This document shows, piece after piece, positions 7,514 to 13,652 of a stretch of DNA of 18,105 nt. The notes below the pieces were generated by a model, which had not been told where the DNA came from, made no database searches, and saw only the letters and a program-made list of their open reading frames with translations. Each line of letters opens with the position of its first letter. Position 1 is the first letter of the stretch. The position numbers and the translations under genes were made by a program. The stretch comes from JBIOUF01 sp044866695 (GTDB lineage: Bacteria > Actinomycetota > Actinomycetes > Propionibacteriales > Nocardioidaceae), in the NCBI GenBank assembly GCA_044866695.1, contig JBIOUF010000138.1, positions 1 through 18,105 on the forward strand, in the 5' to 3' direction.

Positions 7514-8596
7514 CCCCGTCGCCGGGCCCACCATCCGGCACCCACACTCCAGCGCCAGCTCGCCGACCGCCGGCAGCTCGGCAGCCCGGAAGAGGCCGGC
7601 CCCGCCGGTCGCCCCGGAGAGCGCGTCGGCGGCGAGGACGACGGCCGCGGCGGTGTAGGTGGTCTGCTCGACCGGCCAGAACGCCCGGTCGGGGTAGACC
7701 CATCCGGTCCAGTACAGCCCCGAGCGGTGCCGGGTGTGCTGGATCGCCGCCAGCAGCGCCTGGGCACGGGGGCGGTCGCCGAGCGCCTCGAGGGCGAGCG
7801 CCAGCTCGCAGGTCTCCGCGCCGGTGACCCAGGGGTTGGTGTCGACGCATCGGACGCCCAGGCCGGGCACCACGAAGTCGTCCCAGCGGGCCGCGAGCAG
7901 CCGCTCCGCCGCCCCGCCGCGCACCGCGCCCCCGAGGACCGGGTAGTACCAGTCCATCGAGAACCCGGACTTGTCGGCGAACTCGCCCCGGTGCTCGCGC
8001 AGCGCATGGCCGAGCCGGCCGGCGGCGATCTCCCACTCCGGCTGCGGGCGGTCGACGAGGTCGGCCAGCGCCAGCCCGGCCCGCAGCGCGTGGTGGATGC
8101 TCGCGCTCCCGGCGACCAGGGCCTCCTGCGTGCTGCGCCCGGCCGGGTCGACCGCCCAGGCGATGCCGCCGAAGGGCAGCTGCAGCGAGGTGACCAGGTC
8201 CAGGGCACGGCGTACGGCGGGCCAGCACCGGTCCACGAACCCGCGGTCGCCGCGGACCAGCCAGTGGTGCCACGCCCCCACCGCGAGGTACGCGCAGGTG
8301 TTGGTGTCGGTGCCGGCGTCGGCGACGCGGCCGTCGTCCAGCCGGGCCGGCCAGGAGCCGTCCTCGCGCTGGGTGCTCAGAACCCACGCGTAGGCCCGGT
8401 GCGCCGCGGTGACCTGGCCGCCGGCGAGCAGCGCCATCGCCGCCTCCACGTGGTTCCAGACGTCGACGCGAGGGTCGGTCGGCGCCCACGGGATGCTGCC
8501 GTCCGGGCGCTGCGCCGCCGCGATCCCCGCGGCCGTGCGGGCGACCTGGTCCGAGGTGAGCGCGCCGGGGACCGACGGCATCCGGGCCCGGGTCAC
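7475..8596 (-). CDS. Alpha/alpha-barrel protein (prenyltransferase/squalene-cyclase-like or six-hairpin-glycosidase-like)
   Basis: A 373-residue protein made of paired helices. QW-like repeats are seen at AAQRPDGSIPW (27-37) and STQREDGSW (74-82), then DTNTCAYLAVGAWHHW (97-112), SMDWYYPVLGG (213-223), DTNPWVTGAETCELALALE (252-270) and WPVEQTTYTAAAV (307-319). Proteins of this type are commonly auto-annotated as prenyltransferases because of the alpha/alpha toroid, but no DxDD or other cyclase motif is present. The WPAVRRALDLV / FGGIAWAVD / ALVAGSASIHHALR run recalls GH15-like (alpha/alpha)6 glycosidases. There is no signal peptide. Start GTG 8596 overlaps the upstream methyltransferase stop (GTGA, 8593-8596), which implies coupling; ATG 8581 is an alternative. 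It is the last gene of the operon starting at 10658. The fold is likely; the activity is unknown. Confidence 0.75.
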   Translation of the reverse strand: MTRARMPSVPGALTSDQVARTAAGIAAAQRPDGSIPWAPTDPRVDVWNHVEAAMALLAGGQVTAAHRAYAWVLSTQREDGSWPARLDDGRVADAGTDTNTCAYLAVGAWHHWLVRGDRGFVDRCWPAVRRALDLVTSLQLPFGGIAWAVDPAGRSTQEALVAGSASIHHALRAGLALADLVDRPQPEWEIAAGRLGHALREHRGEFADKSGFSMDWYYPVLGGAVRGGAAERLLAARWDDFVVPGLGVRCVDTNPWVTGAETCELALALEALGDRPRAQALLAAIQHTRHRSGLYWTGWVYPDRAFWPVEQTTYTAAAVVLAADALSGATGGAGLFRAAELPAVGELALECGCRMVGPATGSRRDAGRPPRPA

Positions 8597-9426
8597 CGGC
8601 CCACCGCGCCGCCGGACGCGGCCGGTGGCGGCAGCCCGCGGCGGTGACGCCGGGCGTCCGGGAGGCGGCCCGTCGATGGCCGCCTGGGCAGGCCCGCCCG
8701 CCCGCCCACCGGCGCAGCGGGCTTGCGCGCGTACAGCACCAGGCTCTTGCCCACCAGCGGGTCCAGCATCCGCTCGAGCCCCCGGGTCAGCGCGGGCCGC
8801 CGGACGATGTCCCAGACCAGCAGGCGGTGGTAGCCGCGCACCAGGGGGTGGTCGTCGTCGTCGACGCCGACGGCGCACCTGAGCCACCAGTACGGCGCGT
8901 GCAGCCCGTGGACATGGTTGCGGCCGGTGACCACCAGCCCGGCCCGGTGCAGAGTCTCGGTCAGGCCGGACCTGGTGTAGATGCGGACGTGGCCGCCCTC
9001 GACCTCGTGGTACCTGCGCGACAGCGCCCAGCAGACCCGCTCCGGGAGCCACCGCGGCACCGTCACCGCGACCGTCCCGCCCGGCCGCAGGACCCGGGCC
9101 AGCTCGCGCACGGCCGTGTCGTCGTCGTGGATGTGCTCGAGCACCTCGGCGGCCACGACCCGGTCGAACTCGCCGTCGGCGAACGGCAGCCCCAGCGCGT
9201 CCCCCTGCTTCACGTCCGCCTCGGCGCCCGCGGGCACCTCGCCGGCCGCCCGCATCGCGGCGAACAGCTCCGAGACGCCGTCCAGCTCGTCGGCGTCCTG
9301 GTCGAACGCGACGACGTCCGCCCCGCGCCGGTACATCTCGAAGGCGTGCCGACCGCCTCCGCAGCCCAGGTCGAGCACCCGCTCCCCCGCCTGGAGCCCC
9401 AGCCGGTCGAAGTCGACGGTCAGCAT
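8593..9426 (-). CDS. Class I SAM-dependent methyltransferase (UbiE/Methyltransf_11 type)
   Basis: A 277-residue SAM methyltransferase. Motif I is VLDLGCGGGRHAFE (17-30), the ribose-binding acid lies in AFDQD (40-44), GDALGLPFADGEFD spans 75-88, VAAEVLEHI spans 91-99 and the post-motif RVLRPGGTVAVTVP spans 111-124. This is the Methyltransf_11 layout of small-molecule C- and O-methylases. The C-terminal region (WWLRCAVGVDDDDHPLVRG, LDPLVGKSLVLYARKP) is specific to a subfamily I cannot name. The last 40 residues are rich in Arg, Pro and Gly and look unstructured. Start ATG 9426 lies within ATGCTGA, overlapping the glycosyltransferase stop by 7 nt. It is the middle gene of a GT4, methyltransferase, alpha-barrel operon, so it probably methylates the glycosylated product or its lipid/sugar acceptor. 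Confidence 0.9.
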   Translation of the reverse strand: MLTVDFDRLGLQAGERVLDLGCGGGRHAFEMYRRGADVVAFDQDADELDGVSELFAAMRAAGEVPAGAEADVKQGDALGLPFADGEFDRVVAAEVLEHIHDDDTAVRELARVLRPGGTVAVTVPRWLPERVCWALSRRYHEVEGGHVRIYTRSGLTETLHRAGLVVTGRNHVHGLHAPYWWLRCAVGVDDDDHPLVRGYHRLLVWDIVRRPALTRGLERMLDPLVGKSLVLYARKPAAPVGGRAGLPRRPSTGRLPDARRHRRGLPPPAASGGAVGR

Positions 9427-10658
9427 CCGGTCGCCGCGGCGGCTCGGACCGCCCGCTCGTAGACCTCCGTGGTCGCCCGCGCGACCGCGTCCCAGGAGTG
9501 TCGCTCCCGGACCCGGCGCCGTCCCGCGGCGCCCATCCGCGCGCGCCGGTCCGGGTCGTCGAGCAGGCCGGCCAGCGCGGCGGCGAGCGCCTGCACGTCC
9601 CCGGGGGGGACCAGCTCGGCGCAGTCGCCGTCCGGGCCCACCACCTCCGGCAGCGCCCCGGCGCGGCTGACGACGAGAGGCGTCGCACACGCCATCAGCT
9701 CGACCGTGGGCAGCGAGAAGCCCTCGTAGAGCGACGGCACGCAGGCGACCTCCGCCGAACCCATCAAGCGCACCAGCTCGGCGTCGCCGAGCCCGTGCAC
9801 GAACCGTACGGCGCCGCGCAGCCCGAGCCGGTCCAGCTGCCGTTCCGTGGCGCCGCCCGGGGCCGGACGGCTGACCAGGACCAGCTCGACGTCTCGCTCG
9901 GTGCGCAGCTTGGCGTAGGCCTCGAGCAGGCCGGCGACGCCCTTGAGCGGGGTGTCCGCGCTGGCCATCGCCAGGATCCGTCCGGGCACCCGCGGCAGGT
10001 GCGGCGGGCGGAACCCGTCGTCCACCCCGAGCGGCACCACGTCGAGAAGCTCGGGGTCCACGCCGAACTCGGTGACGATGTCGTTCGCCGCGCTCTGCGA
10101 GACGGTGAGCACGTGTGGCAGCCGGCGAGCGACGCGTCGCTGCATGCGCAGGAAGGAGTACCACCGGCGCAGCCCGACCTGCCTGCGCAGCGAGGCCCCC
10201 CGCAGCTCCAGCCGCCGGTCCAGCGTGATCGGGTGGTGGATCGTGGTCACCAGGGGGAAGCCCTCGCCCAGCAGGTCGAGCATCCCGTAGCCGAGGGACT
10301 GGTTGTCGTGGACCACGTCGTAGTCCCCCCGGCGGCCCCGCAGCAGCCGCGCACAGCGGCGGGCGAAGGTCCGCGGCTCGGCGAACATCCCCGAGCGCAT
10401 CAGGAGGACCTCTTCGACGTCCACCAGGTCGCGGATCTCGCGCAGCCTCGGCGTACGGAACGGGTCGGCGTCGCGGTAGAGGTCCAGGCTGGGGACCTCG
10501 GTGAGGCCGACGCCGGGGTCGAGCTCGGGGTAGGGCTGCCCGGAGAACACCTCGACCGAGTGACCCAGGCCGACCAGCGCCTGGCTGAGCCGGCGCACGT
10601 AGACCCCCTGGCCACCGCAGTGCGGCTTGCTGCGGTAGGACAGCAGTGCGATGCGCAC
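9420..10658 (-). CDS. GT4-family glycosyltransferase (GT-B fold)
   Basis: A 412-residue retaining glycosyltransferase of family GT4. The N-terminal Rossmann domain has LLSYRSKPHCGGQGVYVRRL (5-24), with the GGQGVY acceptor/phosphate loop, and VVHDNQSLG (115-123). A linker VVPLGVDDGFRP (207-218) leads to the donor-binding domain with the E(X7)E motif in YEGFSLPTVE (E312/E320) and SRAGALPEVVG. GT4 enzymes transfer a sugar from a nucleotide-sugar donor to lipids, glycans or small molecules; the donor and acceptor cannot be read from sequence. There are no membrane spans. Start is GTG 10658, with GGAGG 7 nt upstream on the minus strand. It is the first gene of a three-gene operon with overlapping reading frames, divergent from the KstR-like gene across a 66-bp gap. 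Confidence 0.92.
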   Translation of the reverse strand: MRIALLSYRSKPHCGGQGVYVRRLSQALVGLGHSVEVFSGQPYPELDPGVGLTEVPSLDLYRDADPFRTPRLREIRDLVDVEEVLLMRSGMFAEPRTFARRCARLLRGRRGDYDVVHDNQSLGYGMLDLLGEGFPLVTTIHHPITLDRRLELRGASLRRQVGLRRWYSFLRMQRRVARRLPHVLTVSQSAANDIVTEFGVDPELLDVVPLGVDDGFRPPHLPRVPGRILAMASADTPLKGVAGLLEAYAKLRTERDVELVLVSRPAPGGATERQLDRLGLRGAVRFVHGLGDAELVRLMGSAEVACVPSLYEGFSLPTVELMACATPLVVSRAGALPEVVGPDGDCAELVPPGDVQALAAALAGLLDDPDRRARMGAAGRRRVRERHSWDAVARATTEVYERAVRAAAATGC

Positions 10659-10675
10659 GCGAGCGCCTCCTTCGA

Positions 10676-10695
10676 CCCGGCGGTGTCGCGCCGGG
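10676..10695. promoter_or_regulatory. Inverted repeat in the divergent GT4/TetR gap, candidate TetR operator
   Basis: CCCGGCG-GTGTCG-CGCCGGG is a perfect 7-bp inverted repeat with a 6-bp centre, 20 bp overall. It lies centrally in the 66-bp gap between the glycosyltransferase (minus) and the TetR-family gene (plus). Its size and place suit a TetR dimer controlling both directions. It does not resemble the KstR box (TnnAACnnGTTnnA), so the target specificity would differ from KstR. High GC content raises the chance-occurrence rate. Confidence 0.4.
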
Positions 10696-10708
10696 GCGAC
10701 GACGCGGC

Positions 10709-10714
10709 TAGCCT
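10709..10714 (+). promoter_or_regulatory. -10 box upstream of the KstR-like gene
   Basis: TAGCCT (TAnnnT) lies 10 nt before ATG 10725, leaving a leader of only a few nucleotides. No Shine-Dalgarno sequence is seen, so a leaderless or nearly leaderless transcript is likely. Confidence 0.45.
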
Positions 10715-10724
10715 ACGGGCCACG

Positions 10725-11492
10725 ATGAACCACCCGTCGGAGCGGGACGGCGACACCGACGCAGGCGCCCAGGCCGGCATCGACGCGCAGCTCGGCCGGC
10801 GTCAGCGCATGCTCGACGCCGCCGTGGAGCTGGCGTCCTCGGGCGGGTTCGACGCGGTCCAGATGCGCGCCGTTGCCGAGCGCGCCGACGTGGCTCTCGG
10901 CACGCTCTACCGGTACTTCCCGTCCAAGGTGCACTTGCTGGTGTCCGCCCTCGGCAGCGAGCTCGAGCGGGCCGCGCTGGCCCAGGACCGGCGGGTGCTG
11001 CCCGGCGCCACGCCCTACGACCGGGTGATGGACGTCCTGGGCCGGTACACCCGGCTGCTCCAGCGCGACCCGCTGCTCACCGAGGCGATGACCCGGGCCT
11101 ACGTGTTCGCCGACGCCTCCGCCGCGCCCGCCGTCCGCGTCGTCGAGCGCCAGGTCGCGCGACTGCTCACCGGCGCCATGCAGAGCCCGGCGCAGGTCCC
11201 GCCGCAGGACCCGGCGCAGGTCCCGCCGCAGGACCCGGCGCCGGGCACGGCGCAGGACCCTGGCCAGGACGGCCAGGACACGGCGCAGGACCCTGGCCAG
11301 GACACGGCGCAGGACCCTGGCCAGGGCCCGCCCGACGGGCCCGGCTCCACCACCGAGCGCGACCTCGCTGTCGCCAAGGTCATCGGCGACGTCTGGCTGG
11401 CCTGCCTGGTGCAGTGGGTCACCGGCCGCGCCCGAGCCGAAGAGGTCAGCCGGTCCATGGAGCTCGCGGTCCGCCTGCTGCTCCGCCCCTGA
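10725..11492 (+). CDS. TetR-family regulator, KstR-like, with repeat-derived C-terminal insert
   Basis: A 255-residue repressor-type protein. The N-terminal helix-turn-helix region (about residues 26-70: RMLDAAVELASSGGFDAVQM, RAVAERADVALGTLYRYF, PSKVHLLVSAL) is very close to mycobacterial KstR, the regulator of sterol catabolism. The C-terminal ligand domain continues to RLLTGAMQS (146-154), is interrupted by about 55 low-complexity residues (154-208, AQVPPQDP and TAQDPGQD repeats), and resumes with RDLAVAKVIGDVWLACLVQW (212-231) to the end. KstR-type proteins are usually near 200 residues, so the insert explains the extra length. No sterol catabolic genes are in the window, so a KstR role is not supported by context; the divergent glycosyltransferase operon is the closest candidate target. 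Start ATG 10725 is placed by the -10 box and the homologous N-terminus. Confidence 0.9.
   Translation: MNHPSERDGDTDAGAQAGIDAQLGRRQRMLDAAVELASSGGFDAVQMRAVAERADVALGTLYRYFPSKVHLLVSALGSELERAALAQDRRVLPGATPYDRVMDVLGRYTRLLQRDPLLTEAMTRAYVFADASAAPAVRVVERQVARLLTGAMQSPAQVPPQDPAQVPPQDPAPGTAQDPGQDGQDTAQDPGQDTAQDPGQGPPDGPGSTTERDLAVAKVIGDVWLACLVQWVTGRARAEEVSRSMELAVRLLLRP
11186..11325. repeat. 24-bp in-frame minisatellite inside the KstR-like gene
   Basis: There are two identical 24-bp units (11186-11209 and 11210-11233, beginning CCCGGCGCAGG), a diverged third (11234-11257), then units built on CCCTGGCCAGGACACGG (11258-11290 with a 9-bp extra block, 11291-11314, and a partial copy to about 11325). All lengths are multiples of three, so the frame stays open. 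The encoded peptide is AQVPPQDP followed by TAQDPGQD repeats, placed in a predicted loop between two helices of the ligand domain. Confidence 0.9.
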
Positions 11493-11494
11493 CC

Positions 11495-11523
11495 CCGAGC
11501 CGTCGCAACCTACGCCGGCTCGG
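11495..11523 (+). terminator. Stem-loop just after the KstR-like gene, using the first 32-bp repeat
   Basis: CCGAGCCG (11495-11502) and CGGCTCGG (11516-11523) form a perfect 8-bp stem with a 13-nt loop, starting 2 nt after the stop codon. The 3' arm is the beginning of the first 32-bp repeat unit. There is no T-tract; a terminator role is inferred from position and stem strength. Confidence 0.4.
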
Positions 11524-11685
11524 CGGCCCACCCGGCGGAGGATGTGCCGGCTCGGCGCCCCACCCGGCGGAGGATGTGCCGGCTCGGCGGCCCACCCGGC
11601 GGAAGAGCGGCCGGCTCGGCGCCCCACCCGGCGGAGGATGTGCCGGCTCGGCGGCCCACCCGGCGGAAGAGGGGCCGGCTCGGCG
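11515..11685. repeat. Array of five 32-bp tandem repeats plus a truncated sixth
   Basis: Perfectly spaced 32-bp units at 11515-11546, 11547-11578, 11579-11610, 11611-11642 and 11643-11674, then an 11-bp partial copy (11675-11685) that runs into TAGCGT. Each starts CCGGCTCGGCG and continues G/C-CCCACCCGGCGGA. Two variable places distinguish the units: position 12 is G, C, G, C, G, and the tail is GGATGTG, GGATGTG, AGAGCGG, GGATGTG, AGAGGGG. There are no unique spacers, so this is not CRISPR. The 32-bp period is close to three DNA helical turns. Reading frames cross the array on both strands, but no gene there is credible. It fills most of the 208-bp gap between the KstR-like gene and the serine hydrolase. 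Confidence 0.95.
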
Positions 11686-11691
11686 TAGCGT
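11686..11691 (+). promoter_or_regulatory. -10 box of the murein-peptide operon
   Basis: TAGCGT (TAnnnT) directly follows the truncated sixth repeat and ends 9 nt before ATG 11701. No Shine-Dalgarno sequence is present, so the operon mRNA is probably leaderless or nearly so. Any -35 element would lie inside the fifth 32-bp repeat. Confidence 0.5.
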
Positions 11692-11700
11692 GGTGCCGCG

Positions 11701-12588
11701 ATGGGCGGGGCGGTGGGCGGAGCGGGCGGAGCGGCGGGCAGCGTGGAGACCTGGCAGGGTCTGGCCGGGGAGTGCGCGGAGCTGGCCCGCGAGGCCACGG
11801 ACGGGCGCGGCGTGGTGTCGGTGGTGCTGACCGGGCTGGACGGAGGGCCGCTGGTCGACCTGGCGGGCGACGCGGTCCACTACGCCGCCAGCACGATGAA
11901 GCTGCCGCTCCTGGTGGCGGCGTACCGCTGCCACGAGCGGGGGGAGCTCGACCTCGACGCCGAGGTGCCGGTGGTCGACCGGTTCGCGTCGGTTGTCAGC
12001 GGGGCGCTCACCGTGACCCAGGAGGACGACCAGGACGACGACACGTGGGCGCTACTCGGCTCGACCGCCACGCTGCGCCGGCTCGCCGAGCACGCCGCGG
12101 CCAGGTCCGGGAACCTCGCCACGAACGTCCTGCGCGAGCACCTCCCCCAGGGTGCGGTCGAGGAGGTGCTGCGCTCCGCGGGCTGCTCGCCGGCGACCCG
12201 GCTGCCCTGCGGCATCGGCGACCTCGCCGCCCGCGCGGCCGGGATCCGCAACCTGGTCACGGCGGCAGACCTGGCGCGGGTCATGGCCGGGATCGGGGAC
12301 GGCCGGCTGGCGAGACCGGAGACCTGCCGCGCGGTCGAGGCGGTGCTGGCACGGCAGGTGCACCGCGACATGCTCCCGGCGGGACTGCCGGCCGGCACGC
12401 CGTCGGCGAGCAAGTCGGGCTGGGTGGACGGGGTGTGCCACGACGTGGCGCTGGTCCGTCCGCCCGGCTCGCGGCCCTATGTCCTCGCGGTCTGCACCAC
12501 GACCGCCCTGCCGGAGCGACGAGCGCTGGACCTCGGCGCCGCGCTCAGCGCCGCGGCCTGGCGGGCCTGGACGGGGGCCGGGCGGTGA
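11701..12588 (+). CDS. Cytosolic serine hydrolase of the class A beta-lactamase/PBP fold
   Basis: A 295-residue penicillin-recognising-fold enzyme. The catalytic SxxK is STMK (S64/K67), the SxN motif is SGN (136-138), and the KTG-box variant is KSG (238-240, in SASKSGWVDG). No glutamate stands about 36 residues after the SxN serine, where class A beta-lactamases have Glu166, so true beta-lactamase activity is doubtful. There is no signal peptide or lipobox: the N-terminus is a Gly/Ala-rich tail, so the protein should be cytosolic. It is first in an operon with a dipeptide epimerase and a YkfC-like peptidase (4-bp GTGA overlap with the next gene), so a murein-peptide peptidase such as a carboxypeptidase or D-aminopeptidase is a reasonable guess. 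Start ATG 11701 fits the promoter at 11686. Confidence 0.88.
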   Translation: MGGAVGGAGGAAGSVETWQGLAGECAELAREATDGRGVVSVVLTGLDGGPLVDLAGDAVHYAASTMKLPLLVAAYRCHERGELDLDAEVPVVDRFASVVSGALTVTQEDDQDDDTWALLGSTATLRRLAEHAAARSGNLATNVLREHLPQGAVEEVLRSAGCSPATRLPCGIGDLAARAAGIRNLVTAADLARVMAGIGDGRLARPETCRAVEAVLARQVHRDMLPAGLPAGTPSASKSGWVDGVCHDVALVRPPGSRPYVLAVCTTTALPERRALDLGAALSAAAWRAWTGAGR

Positions 12589-13652
12589 GCCGCATCCAGA
12601 CGGTCCGGACCTTGCGCGTCAGCCTGCCCCTGCACACGCCGTTCGTCACCGCGTTGCGTCGCACCGAGACGGTCGACAGCGTGCTGGCGCGGGTCACCGA
12701 CGTCGACGGCGTGACCGGTTGGGGCGAGGCGCCGCAGGTGTGGCAGGTGACCGGGGAGTCCCAGGCCAGCGCCGAGGCCTGTCTGCGCGGGCCGCTCGCG
12801 GAGCTGGTCGTGGGTCGCGACACCGACGACCTGCCGGCGCTGTGCGCCGACCTGGCCGGGGCGGTGGCCGGCAACCCGGGCGCGAAGGCCGCCCTGGACA
12901 CGGCGCTCCACGACCTCGTGGCGCGCCGGGCGGGGGTCCCGCTGGCCGCCCGGCTGGGCGCGACGGCCACCCGGGTGCCCACGGACGTGACCCTGGCCGC
13001 GGGCGCTCCGGCGGAGGTGGCCCGGGACCGGCTCCGCGACGGTTTCACGGCGCTCAAGGTCAAGGTGGCCGGTGGACCGGACGAGACCGACCGGGTCCGC
13101 CGGGTGCGCGAGGCGGCCGGCCCGGAGGCGGTGATCCGGGTCGACGCCAACCAGGCCTTCGACCCCGAGAGCGCGGTGCGCGTGGTGACGGCGTGGGAGG
13201 ACGCGGGAGCCGCGCTGGAGCTGGTCGAGCAGCCCGTGCCCGCGTGGGACGTCGCCGGGCTGGCCTGGGTCCGGGCCAGGGTGGCGACACCGGTGATGGC
13301 CGACGAGTCGGTGTTCGACCGCCACGACCTGGCCCGGGTGGCCGACGAGGGCGCCGCCGACCTGGTCAACGTGAAGCTGGCCAAGTGCGGAGGAGTCACG
13401 GCCGCGCTGGACATGCTGCGTCGCGCGGCGTCGTACGGGCTGGGCACCATGGTGGGCAGCATGATGGAGAGCCACGTGGGCGTGGGCGCCGCCGCGGCGG
13501 TCGCGGCGGCGGCCGGCACGACGGCGGTCGACGACCTGGACGCGGCCTGGTGGCTGGAGCGCAGTCCCGTCGACGGCGGGGTCCGGTACGACGCCGGGGC
13601 GGTCGTCCTCGACGACCGGCCCGGCCTCGGGTTCGCCGGACCGGCCCGGTGA
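12585..13652 (+). CDS. Dipeptide epimerase, L-Ala-D/L-Glu epimerase-like (enolase superfamily)
   Basis: A 355-residue enolase-superfamily enzyme of the muconate-lactonising subgroup. It has the KxK motif in LKVKV (K158/K160), metal ligands D187 (RVDANQAF), E215 (LELVEQPV) and D240 (VMADES), and the second catalytic lysine K264 (NVKLAKCGG). The DLD motif at 317-319 corresponds to the aspartates that hold the substrate alpha-ammonium group in the Bacillus L-Ala-D/L-Glu epimerase (D321/D323 there). This favours dipeptide epimerase over lactonising or succinylbenzoate synthase activity. The expected reaction converts L-Ala-D-Glu from murein peptides to L-Ala-L-Glu, making it usable as an amino-acid source. 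The start GTG overlaps the previous stop (GTGA 12585-12588), and its end overlaps the next start in the same way. Specificity for other dipeptides cannot be excluded. Confidence 0.9.
   Translation: MSRIQTVRTLRVSLPLHTPFVTALRRTETVDSVLARVTDVDGVTGWGEAPQVWQVTGESQASAEACLRGPLAELVVGRDTDDLPALCADLAGAVAGNPGAKAALDTALHDLVARRAGVPLAARLGATATRVPTDVTLAAGAPAEVARDRLRDGFTALKVKVAGGPDETDRVRRVREAAGPEAVIRVDANQAFDPESAVRVVTAWEDAGAALELVEQPVPAWDVAGLAWVRARVATPVMADESVFDRHDLARVADEGAADLVNVKLAKCGGVTAALDMLRRAASYGLGTMVGSMMESHVGVGAAAAVAAAAGTTAVDDLDAAWWLERSPVDGGVRYDAGAVVLDDRPGLGFAGPAR

Noticed and set aside
10725..11492. True KstR controlling sterol catabolism
   Set aside because: No sterol-degradation genes and no KstR-type operator (TnnAACnnGTTnnA) are visible nearby, and the ligand domain carries a large insert.
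11515..11685. Possible CRISPR array
   Set aside because: Units are head-to-tail with no unique spacers and there are no cas genes.
10713..11934. Minus-strand open frames encoding repeated peptides across the 32-bp array
   Set aside because: The repeated peptides are simple translations of the DNA repeats, in both strands and several frames, with no domain or ribosome binding site.
11701..12588. Antibiotic-resistance beta-lactamase
   Set aside because: No signal peptide, no Glu166 equivalent in the expected place, and an operon context of murein-peptide recycling.
12152..13648. Open frame continuous with the NlpC/P60 gene across the hydrolase and epimerase
   Set aside because: The upstream part is an out-of-frame shadow rich in Arg, Gly and Pro; the real peptidase starts at GTG 13649.
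12585..13652. o-Succinylbenzoate synthase or muconate cycloisomerase
   Set aside because: The DLD motif near the C-terminus and the NlpC/P60 partner favour a dipeptide epimerase.
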